From Sperchopsis tessellata (Eukaryota; Arthropoda; Insecta; Coleoptera; Hydrophilidae), in assembly GCA_033557685.1 (NCBI GenBank), contig JAWQRN010000173.1:1-35167 (forward strand): 35,167 nt of DNA. Reading direction: 5' to 3'. The position numbers were made by a program, and so were the translations under genes. Under the pieces are notes generated by a model. The model was given only the letters and a program-made list of their open reading frames with translations. It had not been told where the DNA came from and did no database searches. Below, piece after piece: positions 1-12,500 of the stretch (positions are counted from its first letter, which is position 1; each line of letters starts with the position of its first letter).

Positions 1-82
1 CAGCAAACCGGAAGAATTGGAAATTTTTGGAAGAGGCCTACATCCAGGAGTGGATTAAGGAGGGCTGAGAAGAAGAAACTAT
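1..82 (+). mobile_element. LINE 3' end, left edge of window
   Basis: From position 3 the frame reads ANRKNWKFLEEAYIQEWIKEG then TGA at 66-68, followed by a purine-rich tail. The NWK.LEEAY..QW...G ending is the characteristic C terminus of an abundant class of insect APE-endonuclease LINE polyproteins. A related but separate copy ends at 27433-27435. The rest of the element lies outside the window. It lies 3' of FA2H and is antisense to it. Confidence 0.7.
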
Positions 83-482
83 ACATATCAAATTAAATTT
101 TCAAGTAAGAGGATGAAATCAGTTTTTTTTACACATTTAAATTTCGAAATATTTGCTGTAATGTTATTACACCAGACGCTTCGTGTGTTCATTAATCGAA
201 TAATCGATGTTTGGTTACAAAGAATAAAATAATCGATTAAATGATTAGTCAAATAACTGAGTGATAGATTATTTTCTTCCATGCATGTCCCAGGGCTACT
301 CATGACAGGTATGTAAAATAAGATATTCTAATGCAAAAGCTATATTTCTATATAATCTTTCATTATAACAATAACAATATAAAAATTCAATAAAGTAATT
401 AGAGTAGATAAAATAATTAGTATTTAAAGCATAAAATTATGAGTGATAGCCACTCGAACACAATTGTTTTGGACCCACGCGT
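83..482. other. FA2H downstream flank, nothing recognised
   Basis: AT-rich sequence with no coding signal. An interrupted set of ATCGATTA-type words lies at about 195-245. Apart from the polyadenylation hexamer at 483-488 I see no feature. Confidence 0.5.
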
Positions 483-488
483 TTTATT
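483..488 (-). promoter_or_regulatory. Candidate FA2H polyadenylation signal
   Basis: AATAAA on the minus strand, 22 bases past the FA2H stop codon. It is the first canonical signal downstream and would give a very short 3' UTR. The region is so AT-rich that other AATAAA-like hexamers lie further on, so use of this one is an inference. Confidence 0.45.
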
Positions 489-510
489 TCAAGGAATTGG
501 CTGTGGTTCT

Positions 511-596
511 TCACCATTTTATTCCAACAGCAAGTTTCCTAAGTTGTATTATGGTACCAAAAATTACGTCCCAAAACTTGTTGCTTATACCAAATC
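511..596 (-). CDS. FA2H: FA2H exon 6: C-terminal exon
   Basis: The acceptor is TTTTTTTTTTAG|GATTTGG at 597/596. With the carried base it reads GFGISNKFWDVIFGT and ends in LAVGIKW before TGA at 513-511. The FGIS..KFWD motif matches the C terminus of FA2H proteins, where the tail after the last histidines is short. It is separated from exon 5 by a 2,153-bp intron carrying a LINE fragment. It is too short to show as a conspicuous open frame; I found it by looking for the expected motif. Confidence 0.93.
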
Positions 597-3500
597 CTAA
601 AAAAAAAATATATTAATTAAAATATTTTGCTATGCATTAACAAATAAAAAATTTTAAAAATTGTTAATTTATGTTGTGGTCTTAACCACGGTAAGTATAA
701 GAAAGAGCGTACAATAGGCGCGGACTGGGAACATTTATCGGCCCGGGAAAGTTCTTACCTCCACTCCCTACGCTAAAATAAATCTATTAATATATATTTT
801 GAGAATAATAAAAATAATTTGTTATTTATAAAAAATAGAAACAAAGTTTTAATATTACATTTATATTAAAGTAAAATAAAACTTTTCAAAGAAAAACAAT
901 AAAATCATAATTTATATGTAAATGTAAATGTAATAGACTTCCACGGTCACCATCTGCTTGAATGTTGTTTGCGGGTGGAAACCGTGCAGAGGCTCTGATA
1001 AGTGCCTAAGTTCCGGCCACTGTTGCAAGAGACATTTCCAAGGCTAGTGATGTTACTTCAATGTACGAATTCACTGCACTAGTGCGTACATGAGAAAGCC
1101 AAAACTGCTTTATAAGCAATGCAAATATTGCTATATCTACTACAATATAAATTTTATATTAAAATTATAGTATAGTAGCAAAAAATAAAATTTTGGCACA
1201 TATTTTTATTTTGCTGAAAACTCGTGTTTTACAGTTATAAGATACAAAATCTTTTTTTCGAATTGTAATTTGTCCCATTTTTTATGAAGTCGTCAAGTTC
1301 ACTTCTTCAAACTTCTGTAACAGCGTTTTTAAAAAAATAATTAAGACATTATCGGTTTAATTATTCAGACAATGTTTGGTAAAATTAATTTTTTTTTGGA
1401 TCCAAAATATCTGAAGCTTCTACAATATATCCATAATTACATAAAACACTTTTCAATTTATAAGTTTCAATAGATGTTGTGTATGTGGCCACTGTTTATT
1501 ATATATGCAAATGTTTTCTTCTTTCTGATTATTTCCTCTTGTATTTCCTTTTTTAATTTTTAAAATTTCGTAGTATTGTTAATATCTAACCTCTTGATAT
1601 CACATATAATGCCGATTAAAGTAATCAAAACTCGAGGTTTGAAGAAACTTGGATAAAGCACTTATCATCATTATCATCAGCTATATTATATATCGCCTGA
1701 TGTTAGCTTCCCCTAGGTTCTTCCTTTCGTGTTGGTTTACAGACTATCTCATTCAGTCACATCCTACGTGACGATTTATACCATCCGTCCATCTAGTCTG
1801 CGGTCTTGCTTGTTGTCTTTTGTATGACCTTGGTCTCTATTCTACCATGCGACTTATCCATCTGTTACCTTCTAATCTGGCTATGTGTCCAGCCTTACTC
1901 CATCCCAGCAATTTTTGATTGGTATCGAATTCATTCATTGGCTTTGTCTCGGAGTGAGATACGTAACATACAACACACCATAACGTATTGTGTGACTTGT
2001 AGCTTATGGATGATGGTGTTGTTTAAAGCCCACGTTTATGCGCCATATGTTAAAACAGGCAGAACGTACTAATCAAACGTGCGAACTTTTAGGGTATTGA
2101 GAAACTAGGATCTTAAAATACACTGCAGTTTCCAAATGCTGTCCATTCTCTTCTATTTAGGTCTAATGTTACACTTTCTTTAGATAACAACTATTTGTTG
2201 AGGAGTAGGGGTGTTTCATATTACATATACGAGAGTGAACGTCCGAAAAGTAAACAACAAACTATCTATACATTTTTACTCATAATCTAGTCGACCGGTT
2301 TCGAGGCATCGTGCCTCATCTTCAGGAGAAGCTAGTTCATCAAGAAAATAAAACAAATAACAAATGAGAAAATGAGCCAAAATTCATACTGCAGTAGATG
2401 TACAAGTTGTTGAAATGATCATCCAGAGCCGAGGATTGTCTTACCTACTATTTTCAGAATGGAAAAATTTATAACGGTTTCACACGTTTAACTTTTTATA
2501 TTCGGGGCTTGTTTCATTCCATTCGAGGGTTTCCGGTTTTAGATGTTTTTAGATGGTTCACCTGCACCTAGCCCGTGCGATCTAAGTTCTGTTGACGTAA
2601 TTGCGAGGAATTATAAAGTCGTGGTATGCGCGAGTCTTCCACTGCCCTCTTTTAATTACATATTTTTTTACATTTATATTAAATTATACTAATGTATTTT
2701 ATTATATACTATTATGAGAAATATAAGCAATATTAGATCTTACTCTTACCACTATCATGGTGAACAAAGTGGTGTTGATTATGGTATCGTTTCATATTGT
2801 AGAGATAGCTTCCTTCTTTTGGTGATCCATAGTGCAAATAAAAATGGATCATGTCATATATTACATATCCTAAAAAAAATACTCTTTGAAATATAGAAAT
2901 AATCTTTGAAATAAATGAGGCTGAATAGAATTTTGGTAAAACACGCGTTAGTTTAAAAAACAAGAGTAATAGATGTTAACTTTCTGATAGCTCAAGGGTG
3001 GCGTAATGTTAAGTTTCTTATAAATATGTTAATTTTGGTTACTAATTATTCTGTAAAATAAAATCGCAAGCAATTGTACTTACCTAGAATAGCTCCACCT
3101 AGCACTAGCTTTAGAATCGACTCTGGTAATGTCACTTTAAATATATGGTAAGAAACATAAACCACTATTGCGGCTGGAAAAGGTGGGAATACCAACCTTC
3201 GACTATCAAAAGGCACCTAAAAATAAACAAAAGTGGAAAAATTATTTTGGGTTTAGCAATACACGTTAATTTAAGATCTGATGATTACTGGTTGGGTAAA
3301 GCACATCATAATTATTAGTAACCATTCATACACTGTTGGACGAAAGCCTCTCCAAGTATCTTCCAGTCGATGTAAGAAAAAATCTGATTACTTTGTCCCT
3401 GTATTTATTTTATATATAATTTAATAATTTCATCCAAATTGATAATCGGTTCAGTAAAAAAGGCATTAAGTTAATTATAATCTATGCTGCTCAAGTCAGG

Positions 3501-6500
3501 TTTAAGAGTTGGAGTACAAGCACCTACCCTTCTCAAAAACATCCATTGGAGACCACATAGTTGCAAACATATTTTATGGCCTTTTGGCATGCATAATTAC
3601 GTTGGATTCTTAGGACTCTATACTTTTCCCAATTAGTATCTGATGGTTATATTTTTAATCAAAATTTAGCCTTGTTATATTTCTCATAAGCTCTTTTATG
3701 TGCCGGAGGAGGCTTATGTTTATGCAAATTTGGTGGGATTGCAAGGACATGGTCTATTATGAACTGCTACCGAAAATCAAATTATCAATTCGGTCAAATA
3801 GTGTGAACAACTTGATAATTTGAAGAAAGCTCTTGCTCATAAACGACCTCCACTGGTTAATAGACGACGAATAATTTTTCACTACGAAAATGCGAGACCT
3901 CACATATCTGTATATAAGTTGATAGAATTTTCATGGGATATCCTGCCGTAACCTACATATGGCCTAGATATTGCACCAACAGATTTCCATTTGTTTCACT
4001 CTACAAAATTCCCTTAACGGAAAAAATTTCGAATCTTTGGAAGATATAAAAATTTCTCTTGGCAGATTCTTCGAGAGCACGGACGAAACCTTCTGGAGAG
4101 ATGGCATTATGAAATTGCCTGAACGCTGGGACAAAGTGATAGAAAATAATGGATATTATATTTGTTATTAGAATCTTTTTTTTAGAATGTGTACTTCATT
4201 GAATAAATGATAAACAAACCGAATGGACTTATATAACAAGTCAATATATGCCTTGGTGAATTCATTGGAGTGTAATGTCGTTTAGGTATTAATTTTAAGA
4301 ATGTATTAAGAATAAATAGTTGTTGTCTCTCCGCAAATATGAACAAACGTTCACCACGGTCATCACCCAACCCATGGGGTCCAATACTGTCACCTGCCGA
4401 TTCCCTACCAATTTTTTACTATTTTTACGTCTTGCTTGGGTAGTTTTTCTGGAGTTTGTGAAAGCTGACTATTGAATTCTTCTATTTCTGTGTAAGTTTT
4501 CCCGGAAGTAAGTGCATAGATCTGGGTATTATTCAGTATGACAGGACTAGCACTAATGTGAAGTAACATCAATCTTTCCAAGATAGATATGTCTTTATTA
4601 ACAATAGCTCCTACCCCATACTGACTTTCTACATTGGATGTTCCCGAATAAAAGACGTGCCGGGCCATCTCATTTCAATAATTTCCATAAAGCTTATGTC
4701 GGGTCTATTAATTTCACCTAAAGCATTATACACTTTTTCTGCATCTTTTGAACATTCCAAGTGCAAATCTCATTGGCTAACCCGGAAATTCTTAGCAGCC
4801 TTTGAACATTTAAGGTCTGCTGGGGATTAAGGCTCAATGAAATAGACTTCCACGGTTACTATCTGTATGAATGTTGCCTCCGGGTAGAAATCGTGCAGAG
4901 GCTCCGATAAGTTCCGACGTTTCGTCCACTGTTGCAAGGAACATTTTCAAGGCGAGTGACGTTACTTCAATGAATGAATTCACTGCACTGATCCAAACTC
5001 GGCCGGATCATGCTTATATAGGCCAGGCCTAGAGTGGGGGATACACACTAGCGCATGGCCTTTGCATTTGGCGGAACATTGCCGAGTGCAGGATAGAAAT
5101 GAGAGAGGGGGATTCGCCAAGCAATTGGGAGTTGAAAACCATCGTCCCTATTGATATTGTTGAAGCGATTATAAACCTCAATGACTTCTCGAAATTTTCT
5201 GGGAAAATAGGAAGGCTCCCGACCTAAAACTTTAGTATCTTGGAACATAATGGGGTGACCTGTTTCATGACGATGTTCAGCCACGGCTCACTGAATAATA
5301 TGACCCAGACGAGAACAGCGCTCGAGCTCCTTTAAACGAGTAGCTACCGTACGTTTAGTTTCTCTAATATATACCTTACCACAGGAACAAGGGATCTGAT
5401 AAACCCCTTCGCTTTGCAACGGGATGACTTCTTTTGAAGGAAGAACATGCGAAATCTATTGTATTGGGGAGAATACTGTTTTGATGTCAAATTTTCTAAT
5501 TTTAATAATTTTATAAGTAAAAAATAAAATAATCTGCTTGACATATAATAATGCTACTAGAGCACCAATGCTATATAACATTAAAAGTCACTATGAACAA
5601 CATAAATCAAAATATGTTACGAAGGATTAATGAGACAAGACAAGTTGAAAGAGCTCAAGTTGGAACTGAAAAAACAACATTTCATGATTACTATCACAAG
5701 TATCACAAGAAAGTGAAGAGGCGGTGCATGCAAGCTACGTCTTGTCAGAGCTGATAGCTAAACACACCAAAAATTTTTACCGAAGGTGATTACAACACGG
5801 AATTTCTAATTAAAACGGCAGAAATTGTTTGCCCTGAATGTGTGAAGACTTTTCAAGTAATCTTTTTGTCTCGAAATACAGTTGCGGAAAGAGTTACTGA
5901 TTTGGCCGGTTATTTAAGTGATCAGATCAAAGGACACGGATTTCAACATTTTACGATACGTGTCACGATTACAAGACAAGACATTTAATTGTGTATATGA
6001 ACTTCTACAAAAATACAATCTACCTTTGTCAAAATTAACTTCTGTAGCTACAGATGGAGCTCCTTCAATGACCGGGAAAATCAAGGGTTCGTGAAAATGT
6101 ATTTTCATCTATCAAAAAAATATCAATTTCAGAGGCTTAAATCAGCGGCAGATCTATGCTTTCTTAAGTGAATTAGAAAACGAATATTCCGGTTTGTCCT
6201 ACTATACCGATGTATCTTAGCTATCCTGCTCCAAATTCTTAAGCAATTCAAAGACTAGAAAGCAGAAATATGTCAGTTTTTAACAACTAAAAATCAAGAT
6301 TTAGTATGATTACAAGATTTATCCTTCATGGTTGATATAATTAAACTGCAAGGAAAAGATCAGATCATTACAAATCGTCTGACCAAGTTAAAGCATTCAA
6401 ATTTAAGGTGGTTCTTGTACAAACATGCACAAATCAAGTTTGGGCGAAACTGTATCAAAAATATGCAGAAAAAATGTTTAGCCTTGCAACTAAATTTGAA

Positions 6501-9500
6501 ACAAGGTTTGAAAATTTAAAATCTTTTGATGACGAGTTTACTTTGTTTCCTTCAATTTTATCAATAAATATGGAACAAGTACCTAATCACATGAAAATGG
6601 TTAACTCACGGAAAACCTGAAGATATTGTTTGACATGCTTGCTCTATAGCTCCACTGAATAACTTCGGCGCTATAGAATCTCTTTGTCTAATATCTTCCT
6701 GAATATCAAACGTTTCCGTGGCTTGGTGTAATTTAACGTTTGATGTGGCTTTTTCATACATATTTAGAATCAATTCTACAGAGACATGACGTGGGGATCT
6801 GAGGTTTCTATTGTGCAATTCAGAATAATATTGCTCCTATCATCTTACGTGAATCAATCAGTGACACAAGATAACGTTTCATGTTTCAATTTTAAACGTT
6901 TTATACAGTTAGGTGCAAACTGTGCACAAGTGAAACGAGTTAAAATCTGAGATATTTCCAGGCCACATAATTACAGGGTAATGGTAAAACTTTTAAAAGT
7001 AAAGTTAGTTGGTTAAACAAAATATTAATTGAGCATAGTCATTACATATTGATGATGGAAACTTAAATTATGTTCATTGTTTTCCCAATTTCCAAGAACT
7101 TAGGCTTCGCGTTGCGTTAAAAATTAATGATCAAAATACATTAGCGGCATAACAGTCATTCTATACATAACGTTAGAAACAATTTATGTAAATGCGACTA
7201 TTCATCACACATGAATGACACTGAAATATTATTGATAAAATTTCATTTGCGCAAACTGAATTTTTATTAAAATGATAAGGGTTATTACTATAGCGTGATT
7301 GCCGAGATTCGTAAGTATACATATTTTTTTATGTAAGCTTTATTATATAAAATGACCACAAACTTGCCATATTCAGTAAAATGTCGATTTATTTGAAAAA
7401 TTAATACTATAGATTTTATTATAATGGTGACACATTTTAGCTAATTCCTCAAGGTTTACTATTTGGAATCCAATGACTAAACTGAATGACCAAACATATA
7501 ATGCCAAGAACTCTATAGATATGGCTGAGCATTAGGAAGTTAGCTCAGCCGATTATAGTTACATATACCAATTTGCCAGTCTTATTACTAGTATGGACTG
7601 TCATCAACTGTTGCGTAATTGCACACTAGGGTGGCTCTTATTTTAAAAGTTTAAACTTTCATCGTGCTACCCCTCAGTTTGATTATATTTAATGAATAAA
7701 TAATCTGTGTTAAATCTCAGTTTAATCGGATGAAGAGAAAGAGTGCCCCTTAAAAATCGGAAAAATCATAAAATCATAAAATCATAAAAAATACAATTTT
7801 ATTTTTTTTTCTTGCGAAATATTAATTATATGCAAACAAGTTTTATACAAAAGTTGTAGATCTATAAAAAATGCACAGATTATCATCTACCACTTTTTCT
7901 CGACTAACGATTTCCGAGAATAATGTGAAAATCACTTATTTTATCTTGACGCTGACGAAATAAAGTCTCTTTTTATAACCTGGAAACTTTCGGCGATAAT
8001 CACTTACAATCTGAAGCACATACTCTTTCTGTTGCTCGTTTTTTCGTAAATAATTTATTATAAACTTTCATAAGCTTGACCCCTTCTCTCATCCGAATCA
8101 GTTACAGCTTTAAATTTATTTACAATTTCCAGACCTTTTACAAAATTTTCATTTTTATGCCACGTCAATGGTTCTGTCTTAAGGAATTCATCAATTCGTC
8201 AAATCTTTTGAAAAATTCTCTAGTTTCGCTGGAACTGAATTGCTCAATTCCCTAGTTAATAATTTTTGAGATTTTATCGATTTATACTTATATTCGCTTC
8301 TCATTTTCGTTTGATGATTCTGTTTCGCGATTCAAAACGTTGGCCATTTTCATTTTCTATTCAAATGACAAATTTGGATCAAAGATAGCAAATGTGACAA
8401 CTTCAGAGCTCAAATACTATTAAGATTGCTTAGTTTTTGTGAGGTAAAACGAGAGATACCACGATCGATAACTTGATATTCAAAAAGTGTCGAAAGAACC
8501 CTGAAATCTAGATACGGTGCTTTGGCAGCAGAAGTCGCACAAAACCATGCTTCGACATACATACTGACAAGAAAAATTCAAATATCACTGACACCAAGAT
8601 ACAGAAAGATTTTCAAGCAATAAATAGCTTTTGACATCCACCTCGCATGATAGATGGACCCCAGAACATGGAAAGATATTCCATGAGATGGAGCTTCCCC
8701 AAGAAAAATTGCTATTAATTCTAAAAATTCCCTATAATCTTCTCAAGACTGCTGTTCCCTCAAACTATTTCTAACAAAGTCAAGAATTCGAGATCTATCC
8801 CCGATGCAAGTGTCCCTTGACCTTTTCGTTTTCAATCCCGGATCGGAAATTATGAACATTGATTTCAAATAGATGCAATATTTATGATTAGACAGTTGAG
8901 TGAAAAATCTATAGAATAATCAATGATATAAATACTAATAAAACAACTACAATAATAACTGACAAATAAATTATAAAACCTATCAACATCAAAGCAGACA
9001 TCAGACAGCAGGGGGATTCTCTAAACCCTCTTCTGTTTAACCTGATAATACACCAAATCATTGAAGATATAAAAAACAATGCTATGCGGATGATGCAATC
9101 TTAATTGCCAACAATGAAGATAACCTACAGATATTATTGCATCTTTCTCTTTATCTTTCAAGTTCCTCGTAATCAAGTCAGTACATGAATCCAGGCCGTC
9201 CTTTTAACCTTTGATTAATCATCTTCTTCAATAGTAATCATATCCAAAGCTTTAGCATGTGTAATATTAAAAAGGTCCTCGAGTTTCAATTCAAAATCTG
9301 ATTCTTTTTTCTTCTGAACCTCCGATGATCTCCCAGCTTATTTTTGAAGTTGCCTCCATTTTTGGTACGAAGCTTCTAATGATTCTCATGATTTTTCCCC
9401 AAAAAATACTTCCTGAAAAGCTAGCCTGACACTTTCACATAAAGTTAACTTCACCACACGAACATTGGAAAATAATACACTTAACACTTGTATATTTGAT

Positions 9501-12500
9501 GTCAATTTACTTCCAGTTATATCATGCGGGTAATAAACAAGTAAGTAAATTTTCTCATGTAAACGAACAGAAGATATTGTGATGTAAAAATTTATTTTCA
9601 CTCGTCCGAATTCAGAGAGAGAATTATTGTCCTTGAGATGGACAACTGCTCACGTAGTCATGTACCCCCTCTTTTATACCTGGTTAGGTCATGTATAAGG
9701 CTAGTTAGGGCTAACTATGACTAAGAAGGGGACTAATGCAAGAGATAATTAGAATAGAAGTGCAAGTATTATTACTTACACGACAATGTACCTATACTAC
9801 GCGAAAAAATATCCCTAAAAAATGAATAAAAAAGAGAAAATAAGAGCCACCCTAGTGCATACAGATCGAATAACTAATAATGCAGTTCAACAGATATTTA
9901 AGTTAAGATTATTTTCTGCTATTTCTAAGACATGCAGGTAGTCCATATGTTAATGAACAAAATATGTGCACTTAAAATTAATTATTTAAAGTTTAGAAAG
10001 AAAACGGTGAATATGTATTTGTTAGTCAGCATTAGGCGATTGACTCGGGTAGATTAGAAGCTTCTGTAAAATGGGAGTCCTGTGTAGTACTTGAACGTAG
10101 TTTAATGAGTGTAAAGATTATATTTAATAAAAATTATAATGTGTTTCCCTTTTGCCATTTAAATAAATAATATTTTCAAGTGTTAACTTATAAATTATGT
10201 GTTTTTATTGTGACTTCATCGGTTTGTAACTGTACAAATAACACAGAAATTGTTGTGTACCTTATGATGTAATCCATGTAGAGTAAAATGAACGATTATA
10301 CATGCTTTTGATTTTCCTGAGGGTTCCATGTGAAATACCCATCTATGTAATGAATATTCAACTAAAGTCCATAAAACTATTCCAGCAAATATACTTAATA
10401 CTGTTGGCATCATGGGTGATTGATCTGAAAAAAATAAACGTATTGAAATATATTGTAAGTCTTAAGTAATAACTTAAGGATTAACAATGATATGCATGTC
10501 ACGTGGATAAGTGTCTAGAAGTGTGCTGAATCTACTTCCAAGATAACTAAAGTCTGTAGAGTAAAATGAGCTGTATAATGGAGTGTTGTGTTAGAAAAGT
10601 TGTAAACCATATTTAAGACGCTTACACGCTGCTTCGAGATGTATATAGTGGTAAAGAAAATGTTTCTAAGAATAATTATGAAGAAAAGTATGAATAGGTT
10701 GAAACTACTGAAAATTGAAAAAATCCAGAAGGATTTTGATGAAGGTAAAGAGATGTTTTGGAAGTGATTAAATATAGCTGAACCTAGATGCAATTTTATA
10801 GAATTCGAGAGTCTGGAAGATGGAATGATTCAGGAAAATTTGAAAGCATGAAAAAGGAGAAAGTCGAAATGAGCGGATATAAATATTGATGTGGAAGAAA
10901 ATGTGAATAATGGAAAAGCTACAAGAATGAGGTATATTACAAGGACTGGTCAAGTGAAAGAAAGGAGAAATAAAAAAACGGACGCATTAAATTAATAAAA
11001 GAAAGGGCAAGTAAGTAGAGGATATGGAGAATGGAGAAGGCTGTTTGCTCTTTGTTCCTTTCTACTGAAAATAACAAGGATTAATGATTAGTTCTAAATT
11101 ATCCAATTTATAACTAATTTAATATTTTATTTTCAGTTATTTTAAACAGATCATTTCATAATGTGCATTTCTCTGATTATTACCAATAATGTAATACGTA
11201 ATTTTAAGTATTTTGTTGCGTGTTGATCTTTCTGCCGCAGGTACAAAGCACGAAGTCTGAAGTCTCAGAAGGGTCATCTATTATTTTTTTATAAACTACT
11301 TCTTAATTAATTCAGTACGTAGACTTCCACGGCCACAGTAAATATCTTGAGGTTTTCCGGGAGATAACTGTGTGTTTGAATTTCTTTTACCTTCTCTGGT
11401 TTTTTATATCCCCACTTCCAATCTTCCTTTTTACTTCTTCCTTCTTCCTTTCTACTTCTTCCTTTTTCCTTTCTAAATACTATGGCTTTTGACTTTCCAG
11501 TATTGAAAGCCAATTTTTTCTCATTGTTTTTAGTATATCTTTCAATTGGTTTGCATCCTTTGCTATTAGCACAATGTCATCTGCATATGCCATTGACCAA
11601 AGCTGTTCCAATCACCATTCCTCCCAATTGCCCTGCTTTTAGTTTTTTTCCATGTCTGATGTGTAGATGGAAAAAAGACTCGGGCTCAGTTGGCATCCCT
11701 GCCTCACACCTTTCTCTGTCCAAAATGCATCTGAAACTATCTCCTCGATTTGTACTATGTTCTTTGTCTCTTGATATACGTCCTTTATTCTACAAATCAG
11801 TATGCTATCAACGTTTTTCCGCTTCATTATTTCTCATAGCTGTTTCTTGTCAACGTTGTCGAAAGCTACACTTAGGTCTGCAAATGATGCAAACTCCTGC
11901 ATTCCCTTGCTTGCCAACTCTTTTTCCACAATGTGGTTTAGCATGTAGATATTATAAATAGTACCTTTACCCTTTCTCAATCCGACTTGAACATCTATCA
12001 ATATATTTTTCCTCGCCATAACTCCTGCCACTCTGCTCTCTAGAATCACTGCATATATCTTGAAGACCGTATTTAGCAAGGTCACACCTCTTTAGTTTTT
12101 TTTGCCTTATCCTTCTCCCCTTTCTTAAGAATCGGGCATTTAACCCACTCTCTCCTTTTAGAAGACAATCTTTCGTCTCTCCATGCCTTGTTCAGTATAC
12201 CTGTCAGATGTTCCTTGGTGATATCTGAGGCAGGAATACAGGCCTCATTTTTTATTCCATCTGCTTCTGTGACTTTATTTTTCTTCAGTTTATTTATCTG
12301 CTGTTCTACTTTCCTTCGGGTTATCTCATTTTGTTGCCCTTCATCTTCCTCGAAACCCTCACTTCTAGGTGCCTTTTCACTTCCCTGAAGAACCATATAA
12401 TGATGTCTCTATTATTCGATTTTTATTTCTTTACTAATGCTTTATCTTTATTATCTTAATTACCTTTTGATATATTCTGCCTCAGATTTTATATTTTGAA

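Larger units (their letters stand above)
7624..9857 (-). mobile_element. DNA transposon with CACTAG terminal inverted repeats and a poorly known transposase-like gene
   Basis: The ends are a perfect 21-bp inverted repeat, beginning CACTAGGGTGGCTCTTAT (7624-7644 and 9837-9857), flanked by CA on both sides (possible 2-bp duplication). Inside, the minus strand has a TATA box and the broken coding region described below. The CACTA start and short duplication resemble the CMC superfamily, but this is only a suggestion. Its centre (about 8890-9155) has been replaced or interrupted by a plus-strand LINE fragment. Confidence 0.8.

Noticed and set aside
1806..2072. 88-codon plus-strand open frame
   Set aside because: It lies opposite the minus-strand LINE C-terminal fragment (GHIARLEGNRW block).
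10660..11040. Purine-rich stretch as a coding exon with a coiled-coil product
   Set aside because: Stops break all frames, no splice signals frame it, and no family is recognised; low-complexity composition explains the charged translation.
11482..11961. Open frame of 159 codons on the plus strand, the longest in the window
   Set aside because: It is the antisense shadow of the minus-strand LINE reverse transcriptase (YADD and GVRQG blocks lie opposite it) and has a composition typical of a reverse-complement frame.
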